DNA from: Natrinema caseinilyticum
GTDB lineage: Archaea > Halobacteriota > Halobacteria > Halobacteriales > Natrialbaceae
Direction of reading: 5' to 3'
Length of the DNA: 64,000 nucleotides
NCBI RefSeq assembly: GCF_024227435.1
Contig: NZ_CP100445.1
Span: 558,001-622,000 of the forward strand
The number at the start of each line of letters is the position of its first letter. Within the stretch, counting starts at the first letter, position 1. Position numbers and translations under genes: made by a program. This document shows positions 26,930 to 34,069 of the stretch, one piece after another. The notes beneath the pieces were generated by a model. That model searched no databases. It had not been told where the DNA came from and was given only the letters and a program-made list of their open reading frames with translations.

Positions 26930-27613
26930 ATGGCAGGCGAAGCACCGACGACAGAAGTCTTTGCCGATACGTGTATCCTGCTGAACTTCGTCCAGCGAGA
27001 GTGGGAACGCGACCATGTAACGGCTCTCGTGGCGTCGACCTCAGTCACCCTCATCGTCAGCGAGACCGTTCTCGAGGAGCTGAGAAACGTCGTCGCTCGC
27101 CGCCATGATATCTACGAGGACATGGTCGACTATCTCCTGGAAACGGAGCAGGAGGTCGAGGAATACGATCCCAGCGATAGGCGGACCTACTTCGGTGGGA
27201 ATGATACGAGACACATCCGTAACCTGCAAGGACAACTCGCCGGACTCGACGACCGGCGGGAGGTTCTCCGTCGCCTCCGCCAGTTCGTCAGAGCGGCAAA
27301 GCGCCGTATCGAACATATCGAATCGACATTGGAGGCTAATGTAATCGATCCCGTCCCGCCACTTGAGCTCCGATTTGCGATCAATGACGTGCTCGATCAC
27401 GATGCCGACACGAAGGTCGTATCTGACGCGGCATCCTGGGCCGCTGACGGCGGCTCAGGTATTTTGGTGACGCTCGACGATGATGACCTCTTCCAACACG
27501 CAGAGCGCATCAACGAACTACTCGCGGATAAGCAAGGACCCGAATGGATGCTCCAGATTACTCGACCCGACGACATCCTCACGGAACCGACGCTAACCGA
27601 ACCGAGCGAGTAG
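26930..27613 (+). CDS. PIN-domain ribonuclease-like protein
   Basis: 227 residues. FADTCILLNFVQREWE at the N-terminus gives the first PIN aspartate, SETVLEELRNVV the conserved glutamate, and LTHDAD-like KVVSDAASWAADGG and ILVTLDDDDLF the C-terminal acidic pair. It is longer than VapC toxins owing to a helical insert (about 65-140). It follows the 373-residue gene by three bases and is next to the left end of the Dpd-like cluster. It may be an RNA- or DNA-cutting effector of that system or an independent toxin unit. Confidence 0.75.
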   Translation: MAGEAPTTEVFADTCILLNFVQREWERDHVTALVASTSVTLIVSETVLEELRNVVARRHDIYEDMVDYLLETEQEVEEYDPSDRRTYFGGNDTRHIRNLQGQLAGLDDRREVLRRLRQFVRAAKRRIEHIESTLEANVIDPVPPLELRFAINDVLDHDADTKVVSDAASWAADGGSGILVTLDDDDLFQHAERINELLADKQGPEWMLQITRPDDILTEPTLTEPSE

Positions 27614-27697
27614 TGGCTCAATTCTCCTTATCGATTTAAGTGGGATGCAGTCACTCGGGTCAGTGCCCTCGCAGAGAGGGTGTATCTGGTGACCACA

Positions 27698-27811
27698 ATG
27701 ACGAAGATCATCCACGACGCCGACGGCGAACGGCTTCTGGCCGACTCCCGCAACGACAGCTCCGAAGAAGAGAAGGAGAAGCGGAAACGTCTCGTGCGGG
27801 GCGGCATCTGA
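27698..27811 (+). CDS. Small charged ORF (37 residues)
   Basis: MTKIIHDADGERLLADSRND begins at ATG 27698 and the frame ends in a KEKRKR-rich tail. The codon pattern is protein-like, and an in-frame GTG at 27689 offers an earlier start. No known motif. It lies between the PIN gene and a hairpin-rich stretch and may be a short peptide gene or a chance frame. Confidence 0.35.
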   Translation: MTKIIHDADGERLLADSRNDSSEEEKEKRKRLVRGGI

Positions 27812-27905
27812 CCGAGCGCTCGAGGCGATGACGACTGCGGTGATCGATAGTCGGTTAGAGGGGAGCGGTAGGGGGAATGGTGGGGAAAAGAAACGGTAGG
27901 TGGTG

Positions 27906-28006
27906 GCCGGGATAGTAGTATCCCGGCGCATGTCAAAGTGGGATGATCGACACGCAGGTCGGCAAGGGAAGTCCCTCGAGGGGCAGGAGCCGCTCTCCGC
28001 CCCTCG
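27906..28006. ncRNA. Pair of strong hairpins, candidate structured RNA or bidirectional terminator
   Basis: Two near-perfect stem-loops: 27906-27914 with 27919-27927 (9 bp, GTAG loop), and 27977-27984 with 27999-28006, continued inward by 27986-27989 with 27995-27998 (12 bp with one bulged A, loop CCGCT). They occupy the convergent gap between the PIN operon and dpdK. No T-run follows the first; the second is GC-rich. A terminator is the simple reading; a small structured RNA belonging to the system is the alternative. Confidence 0.4.
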
Positions 28007-28095
28007 AACTCGTGGTATGTTCCGTCGACCGCCCCGACGTTCCGTTACGCCTCACAGGGAACGGCTCGATGGCAGCCGTAACCGACAGAATGCAG

Positions 28096-28554
28096 TTAGG
28101 ACTGATCGCGCGGGAGGGTGATATTCAGTTCCTCGCTGACGTAGGTAATGGCGTCGTCGTACTCGTTTTCGATGATCTCGCAGACTTCTCGATTGAGGGC
28201 AAGTCCACCCCTGGTGATATTGGCCGACCCAAGGTAGGCGAATTCGTCGCAGACGACGACCTTCGCATGGAGATCATCAATCTCGAGCAACGATACGCCT
28301 TGGGGAAGCCGATTGCGGATGAAATCGTTATGATCCTCGCCCTCGCGAACGATTAGCGTCACGTCCGTATTAGGGAGTTCATCGATGGCATCGAGCATCC
28401 CAATCCGTCGGTCCTCGAGATGTTCGTTCACCGGGAACCGCAACTCAACGTCGCTCAACCACGGTGAAACGATGACCGCTCGACGGGCGTGCAACAGCGT
28501 GTACCCGATGAAATACTGGAGGCTCTCAGAAGTCAAGGAAAATGCTCGTACCAT
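28096..28554 (-). CDS. dpdK: DpdK-like phospholipase D-fold nuclease
   Basis: 152 residues with one HKD motif, HAKVVVCDEFAYLGSANITR (His, Lys, then Asn/Ser), the catalytic half-site of PLD-family nucleases, which act as dimers. The N-terminal AVIVSPWLSDVELRFP strand pair is the usual start of the fold. In bacterial Dpd clusters DpdK is a PLD protein at the end of the gene row after dpdJ, and here the order is the same, with a 29-base overlap. ATG 28554 was chosen because GGAGG lies seven to eight bases upstream; the GTG nine bases earlier would abut it. Probably the nuclease arm of restriction. Confidence 0.7.
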   Translation of the reverse strand: MVRAFSLTSESLQYFIGYTLLHARRAVIVSPWLSDVELRFPVNEHLEDRRIGMLDAIDELPNTDVTLIVREGEDHNDFIRNRLPQGVSLLEIDDLHAKVVVCDEFAYLGSANITRGGLALNREVCEIIENEYDDAITYVSEELNITLPRDQS

Positions 28555-31500
28555 CGACCTCACCTCCTGGGGGTAGTTCGCGATCGAACATTTCTTCGGC
28601 GGCCTCTCCAGCCGGAACGGTCTCAGTCAGATGACTCCGTAGTGCCTCGAGGACGACGTAGCTGAGCGTCTCGCTCTGGTCGCCAGCGGCGATACACTCC
28701 ATGATATGGAGGTTCTCGACGCAACCGTCGATGTCGGGCGAGTAGAACGCAGTCTCGACTCGATCGGCATCGGAGATATCGGCGTCGTGGTCGGCGATGG
28801 CGTCGTTGGGAAATCCGTCTTCGCCCGCTACCTGTGCGCTCGCGACGATGTATTTGAGTTCGTACGCGTCGGTCGCGGCGATGCCCTCATCGGCTGCGAA
28901 CTGATGAGCACGGTCGATCGTCGAGATGATTTCCTCGACAACTCGATCGACGACCGAATCGAACGGAACTGAAACGAAACCCTCGACGACTGTGCGGACG
29001 GCGCTCTCCCCCGTCTCGTTCGTCGGAAGTTCGTCGACGAACGCCGGTTGGGCCCACAACCGCTCGCCGATGACCTGTTCGTTGAACAGGAGACGATTCA
29101 TCGATTCGAGTACGCTTCCCGGATCAGTTCGGAGTTCGTCGTACACGAGGTCGACGATACCTTGTCCGCCTTCCGTACGTTCGAAGACGTAGACTTCGCC
29201 GGCGTCCTGATCGAAGCCGTAGAACACCCGCTGGTTGTTGACGCTGCTGATGTCAGTTACCAACTGCAGGAAGAAGTGTGCGGCCGTGTGATAGGCCAGA
29301 TGCTCGAAATCACCGGCGCTGTCCGCATCATCGAGTTCCTTGTACCGCCTCACGTAATCGCCAATCTCGTCCTCGAGGCCGTCGAGGAACGATGTCATGT
29401 CGTACGCTAATCCACGCGTTCGCGTAGTGAACCCGAGCGGGGTCTCGGGACTCTCGAGTTCCTGCGTGAACCGGTCGCGATCCGAATCGAACGCGACGCC
29501 GAGATCACCGCCGTAGTATTTACCCGGGGTAATCTCCAGACTGACGTTCTCGAGCGACACTTTCGCTTCCATATCGGCGAGCGTGAGATCGCCGCTCGAG
29601 TCGATCGGCGTCCGCTCGGTAACAGTCGTGTCAACGTGTGGTTCGGAGTGGATCTTTCCGTACTCGCGCTCGTCGTGGCGGAGACACCTGTCGATATCGC
29701 CGGGCAAAATCTGGTAGCATTCCGGACAGTACTGGACGATCTCGAGGGCGTTGTCGCCCGACACGTCCTCGATCTCCGAGAGGTGGAGTGTGTCCGGAAC
29801 GAGTACGCCGTCGCGCTCCTCACCAGTGACGTGTTTGGTGTAATTCATCTCCACGCCATCGTCAGTGACGGTCGTCATCGGCAGAAACGCGTGCATCAGC
29901 CCGGACCGTGACTGGTACTCTGAGCGATACGGGGCGAGCGTACTCACGATCTGATCGATCGATTCCTCCGGACGGTCGGTATCGTTGTTCTCGCGGAATA
30001 CCTTGACGAACTGCCCCGAACTTCCGAAATAGTTCGGCGGGACGAACCACACCTCATTCGCGAGCTGTCGCCCGTCGGTCTGGAGGTATAGATCGAAGTA
30101 GTAGGCACCGCGCAGGAGGTCCTTGATCCTATACAGGGACTTGTGGGGGTTCTTGCCACCGAGATACGAACCGAACTCCTTGAGCGCCGACTGGAGGTAA
30201 TGGACCTGTTTCTCGAGTTTGTAGTACTCTTGAATGCGGTCGTCCTCACTGAGCGTTTCGAGCTGATTGACGGCGTTGTTCAGGTTGGATAGCCGATCCT
30301 GATTCACCTGCGGAATTGGCCTCTCTACGGCGTTGTTAGCCCGATTTCGCAACTGCATCAGTTTCCCAGTCAATCCGAACAGTTCGGCGAGGAGTGACGA
30401 GAAGTGCGTAACGGTTTCGTTCACATCGCCCGCCGGGAGGAATTGGGCCCGATTCTTCGCATCTGCTAACTGTGAGTTCAGTTCCGAAACGAGGTCTTCG
30501 TAGCCGTTCGCATCGTGTGAGTTAAGCGTTTTCTCGAAACCAGACACCTGTCCTCTGAATGTATGGATAACCCGTAGTGTCTGATCTTGAACCTCGAGAA
30601 TGTAGCTGTCAATCGCATCTGTTCCTCGGACGATCTCCCCGTCTTCCATGCCGAAGTACTCCTCAATATCGGAGACATCGTCGTGCTGTTCGCCGAGGTA
30701 GTCATCGAGTTGCTGTCGAACGTCATCGACGACTTGCTCTGAGAGCATTCTGTCAGCAGGAACGTCGATACCGAGTTCCTCGTCGAAGAAGGACTTCGGA
30801 TCGACGACCATCTCGTAATACCGATCGAACCCGAAGTCGTCCTGGAGATATCGTTCGAGGAAGGTCGCGTGTTCGTCGAGTTTCGATCGGAAGCGTTCGT
30901 CGTTTATCGCCGAGACCTGCTCGTAGTACCGATTGAACCGCTCGTGCATCCACTCGACGACTCGGTTGTCCGTATTCAGAGGCGTCCGAATATCGGAGCC
31001 GAGGAACCGGTCCGCCCGGTAGAACATATTGGCGTCCCCGGTCAGGTTCGAGAGATAAACCGCAATGTGGGAGTCCATGCCGGGCTTTCGCGCAGCGCGC
31101 CCGGCGCGCTGGAGGAACGATGAGAGGTTCCACGGTGTCCGATGTTGCGTCACAATCTTGATCTCTCCGACGTCGATCCCTACTTCCAGAAAGTTCGTCG
31201 AGAGCAAGATGTCGCTGCTCGCGGCCGTCTCGCTGTCGAACCCCTGTTCGGAGTACACCGGCATGAAATCCAGCGGCTCGTCGATGAACTGCTGGTCCAT
31301 CACAGACGCGACACCGTCCCAGTTTTCCCCATCAGGATCACGGTGGAACTGCCAGAGTTCGTTCTCGCGGTCGGCGTCCTCAAGTTGCACCCGCTGTTGG
31401 TTGATTTGGGAGATGCTGTCGATGAACGAGAGCTGTTTGCCCCGTTGTCCCGCCCCGTCCTCGAGCATCGTGTGGCCCAATAGCATCGACTGCTGGATGG

Positions 31501-32626
31501 CCATCGAGGAAACGCCCGGACCGTCCTCAGGCGCGAGCATGAAGTAATAATGTTCGTGGTCGTCGTGATTGTCGTCGAAGTCCGACTGCGGCGGACTCGT
31601 GGTCTCGACCGCAGACTGGGAGAGCCCGAACAGCTGGGAGCCGAACCGCTTTGGATCGTCGATCGTTGCGCTCGAACCGAGCCACAGCAGCGGCTCATCG
31701 GAGATATCGTCGACGTTCTGGATGACCTTCGACGCATGTGCACCACGCAGGCCGGTGTTGAGATGGACTTCGTCCAGAACGATGGTGTCGAACTGATCGA
31801 CCAGCGAGTAGTGTGGCTTGTGCGCGAAGTTCTCGAGCGACTCGAGCGTCGTGAGGACGATGTCCGGCGGATTGTTGAACACCATCTCACTCCGCGAGAG
31901 GATCAGTTCACGATCGTTGAACTCGTGAGACGGATCGTTCTCGCAGCGAATGACGTACGACTTATTGGTCCCGTGATATTCGAAGGAATGCGAATCACCT
32001 TCCTCGCCACACCAGCAGTTACAGAGCGTAAAGCGCGGCCGTCCGCTCCCCTTCGTATCGAAGAAGCTCTTAGACCCGATTTCAGAGCGGTTCCACGGCA
32101 TGTTCCCGACGTAGCAACCAACCGACAACTGGTCGCCGTGGTCCGTCTTGATCGAATGGATGTGCTCGAGAATTCGTCCGAGCTGGTCTTGGAGAAGCGC
32201 CTTCCGTGGGTAGACGATAGCGACTGAATCCTGTCGACCCTCCCGGAGCAGTTGATATAGCGGGCCGAGGAAGGCTTCGGTTTTTCCGAACCCGGTCGGT
32301 GCCGAGAAGATAGCCGCTTTACTTTCGCCGTCTGCGAGTCGTTGCCTATCGAGTCGATCGACGGTCCGCCAGCTATTCACTTGAAAGTCCAGTGGATCGA
32401 ACCCGAATACGTCGATAATCGACTGGACGAACGGATCGTCACCCGTGTACGGGCTAGTCCGTCTCCGCGCCTGCCGTTCGCGTTCGTACTTAATCGCATC
32501 CGTTACGAACGGTGGTTCCTCCTGATCCTCGTATCGGACCTGCCGGTTTTCCAACATCGCTCTGATGAGGGGACTAACATCGTCGTGGAGACGTTTTGTA
32601 TCCGTATTGCGATCAATATATTGCAT
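28526..32626 (-). CDS. dpdJ: DpdJ-like SF2 helicase with C-terminal zinc/DUF1998-like region
   Basis: 1366 residues. Walker A is SAPTGFGKTE (about 108-117), motif II is VLDEVHLN, and motifs V-VI are LLSTNFLEVGIDVG and LQRAGRAARKP. A cysteine-rich insert (CNCWCGEE) sits between motifs I and II. The C-terminal half has a second zinc element (CPECYQILPGDIDRC) and the DUF1998-like segment VYVFERTEGGQGIVDLVYDE. Size, architecture and position before a PLD gene fit DpdJ of 7-deazaguanine restriction clusters. It probably translocates on or remodels DNA for the nucleases. Its own TATA-like CTATTATATGG occurs about 70 bases upstream. Confidence 0.7.
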   Translation of the reverse strand: MQYIDRNTDTKRLHDDVSPLIRAMLENRQVRYEDQEEPPFVTDAIKYERERQARRRTSPYTGDDPFVQSIIDVFGFDPLDFQVNSWRTVDRLDRQRLADGESKAAIFSAPTGFGKTEAFLGPLYQLLREGRQDSVAIVYPRKALLQDQLGRILEHIHSIKTDHGDQLSVGCYVGNMPWNRSEIGSKSFFDTKGSGRPRFTLCNCWCGEEGDSHSFEYHGTNKSYVIRCENDPSHEFNDRELILSRSEMVFNNPPDIVLTTLESLENFAHKPHYSLVDQFDTIVLDEVHLNTGLRGAHASKVIQNVDDISDEPLLWLGSSATIDDPKRFGSQLFGLSQSAVETTSPPQSDFDDNHDDHEHYYFMLAPEDGPGVSSMAIQQSMLLGHTMLEDGAGQRGKQLSFIDSISQINQQRVQLEDADRENELWQFHRDPDGENWDGVASVMDQQFIDEPLDFMPVYSEQGFDSETAASSDILLSTNFLEVGIDVGEIKIVTQHRTPWNLSSFLQRAGRAARKPGMDSHIAVYLSNLTGDANMFYRADRFLGSDIRTPLNTDNRVVEWMHERFNRYYEQVSAINDERFRSKLDEHATFLERYLQDDFGFDRYYEMVVDPKSFFDEELGIDVPADRMLSEQVVDDVRQQLDDYLGEQHDDVSDIEEYFGMEDGEIVRGTDAIDSYILEVQDQTLRVIHTFRGQVSGFEKTLNSHDANGYEDLVSELNSQLADAKNRAQFLPAGDVNETVTHFSSLLAELFGLTGKLMQLRNRANNAVERPIPQVNQDRLSNLNNAVNQLETLSEDDRIQEYYKLEKQVHYLQSALKEFGSYLGGKNPHKSLYRIKDLLRGAYYFDLYLQTDGRQLANEVWFVPPNYFGSSGQFVKVFRENNDTDRPEESIDQIVSTLAPYRSEYQSRSGLMHAFLPMTTVTDDGVEMNYTKHVTGEERDGVLVPDTLHLSEIEDVSGDNALEIVQYCPECYQILPGDIDRCLRHDEREYGKIHSEPHVDTTVTERTPIDSSGDLTLADMEAKVSLENVSLEITPGKYYGGDLGVAFDSDRDRFTQELESPETPLGFTTRTRGLAYDMTSFLDGLEDEIGDYVRRYKELDDADSAGDFEHLAYHTAAHFFLQLVTDISSVNNQRVFYGFDQDAGEVYVFERTEGGQGIVDLVYDELRTDPGSVLESMNRLLFNEQVIGERLWAQPAFVDELPTNETGESAVRTVVEGFVSVPFDSVVDRVVEEIISTIDRAHQFAADEGIAATDAYELKYIVASAQVAGEDGFPNDAIADHDADISDADRVETAFYSPDIDGCVENLHIMECIAAGDQSETLSYVVLEALRSHLTETVPAGEAAEEMFDRELPPGGEVDGTSIFLDF

Positions 32627-32828
32627 TCTGATATGGAGTAGCTATGTGATGCTGTCGGGCGACGCGCCTTAATCGTTTCCTGCTGTTGATTAGACCATAT
32701 AATAGTATGCAGTTGTCCCCTATGACTGTCTCCGACCCCGATGAAATCCCATCTTTGATATATTGTATCGATATGATGCGGAAAATAACAGGGTTGTGTT
32801 CTCGGCTCGGATTGCGTCGTGTACTGAC

Positions 32829-33056
32829 TCAGGGGTCAGTCTTGTAGTCGGCTTTCGGGTCATAGGAGTGAGGTGCATAGCCCTGGTTCCATCCCTGAAA
32901 CTCCGTCTGGTCGATCTCGATAGAGAGAAAGATATCATCGGGGTAGTCCCCCAATGTGCTTTGTTTGACATTATCGTCAGAAGCGTAGCGATACAGATCG
33001 AATTTGCGCGTGAAGATTGGCTGCCCTCGTAACCGTTCAACCCCTTTAGCGTCCAT
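32829..33056 (-). CDS. Small acidic hypothetical protein upstream of dpdJ
   Basis: 75 residues, MDAKGVERLRGQPIFTRKFD through EFQGWNQGYAPHSYDPKADY. The ATG at 33056 is preceded by GGAGGTGAG, a strong ribosome site, which rules out the longer Arg-rich frame. The fold and role are unknown. It follows the amber-interrupted ORF by 10 bases on the same strand and precedes dpdJ by 200 bases. Confidence 0.6.
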   Translation of the reverse strand: MDAKGVERLRGQPIFTRKFDLYRYASDDNVKQSTLGDYPDDIFLSIEIDQTEFQGWNQGYAPHSYDPKADYKTDP

Positions 33057-33066
33057 CTCACCTCCG

Positions 33067-33240
33067 TTAATCACGTAGGGGGTTCGTCGTCTCCATCTGG
33101 GTCCACTCATCAATCACCGGGTACGTATGCGGGTCCTAATATTCGGCACCTTTGCGTTCACACAGTCCACGGATCGCTTCAGTGTGCTCATCGACAACCG
33201 TCCGATCAGTGCCGAAGAGAACAACGTGCGTCGTTTCCAT
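33067..33240 (-). pseudogene. Short gene with an in-frame amber codon (34 + 22 residues)
   Basis: From ATG 33240 the frame encodes METTHVVLFGTDRTVVDEHT to CERKGAEY, meets TAG at 33136-33138, then stays open in the same frame (DPHTYPVIDEWTQMETTNPL) to TAA at 33067-33069. That stop falls just before the ribosome site of the next gene. The continuity suggests one 57-residue protein with a nonsense mutation, or a recoded stop. ACATATATA lies about 30 bases upstream as TATA box. A 34-residue product alone is the minimum reading. Confidence 0.45.
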
Positions 33241-33364
33241 GTGATGATCTCTCGAGGATTACCGTATATATGTTCTAGGTTGATATTCAATTTATTTTCT
33301 AAATATATCACACCTCATTCCTGAACTAACAAAGCGGTTTGAGCGGCAACCGGAACCGCCTGTA

Positions 33365-34069
33365 CTACGAGAGTTTCAGTTCGATATAATTAGCTAAGTC
33401 GGAGTCAGCGAGTTGCTGGCGTTCCTTCGGTGTGAGGTCGCCCAATCGGAGGCGGTCATCATCGAGTAGATCGTTGACCAGCGGTCGGAGTTCGGTATCT
33501 TCATACACACCGAACAGTTGCTCTTTGAGGGTCTCGAAGACCATTTTCATATCTTTGCCGTACTGAGCAGCCGCCTCGCGACGCTCCGCGAACGTCTCGT
33601 TGGACTCGACGTAAACCTCCTCTTTCCAGTTCCAGTCATCAAGCAATGACTCGAGCGCCCGTAGTTGCGTCCCGTCGATTCGCTCGACCCGTTCGTTTAA
33701 TCGACGCATCGCAGTCGCTGTGTCCTGTCGATCGATTCTGAACTGCTGGATCCGATTCGTAACACGAGTGTCTGCGCGGTCGACTTTCGTCGAGAGGTCG
33801 TCAAGTTCCGATTCGACTGCATCGTACTCGCCGGCCTCGAGTTTCTCGACAGTCGCTTCGACCGCAGTCTTGACGTTGTTATCGATATCGATTGATTCCC
33901 CGAAAAACGTCTCCGCAATCGACTGCTGGAGTAGTGTCTCCTCCATCGTCGTCGCTACCGCCTCGAGTTCGTCTTCGAGGTGCTGCCGCCGGTACCGCTC
34001 GTACATCGACTTGAGTTGGTTTTCGAGCGTCGCTTCGCCTTCATCATCGCCTGATTGGTCACTCGACAT
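33365..34069 (-). CDS. Helical/coiled-coil protein, positional DpdI candidate
   Basis: 234 residues, highly acidic and almost wholly helical (LKSMYERYRRQHLEDELEAV; VEATVEKLEAGEYDAVESEL; MRRLNERVERIDGTQLRALE). No catalytic motif. It starts inside the last 11 bases of dpdH (ATGTCGAGTGA), so it is translated with it, and it occupies the dpdI place in the bacterial order G-H-I-J-K. Sequence identity with DpdI cannot be judged by eye. Probably a structural or bridging subunit for the DpdH ATPase. Confidence 0.6.
   Translation of the reverse strand: MSSDQSGDDEGEATLENQLKSMYERYRRQHLEDELEAVATTMEETLLQQSIAETFFGESIDIDNNVKTAVEATVEKLEAGEYDAVESELDDLSTKVDRADTRVTNRIQQFRIDRQDTATAMRRLNERVERIDGTQLRALESLLDDWNWKEEVYVESNETFAERREAAAQYGKDMKMVFETLKEQLFGVYEDTELRPLVNDLLDDDRLRLGDLTPKERQQLADSDLANYIELKLS

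Noticed and set aside
33067-33240. Pyrrolysine at the amber codon
   Set aside because: Haloarchaea are not known to use pyrrolysine and no supporting genes are visible; mutation is simpler.
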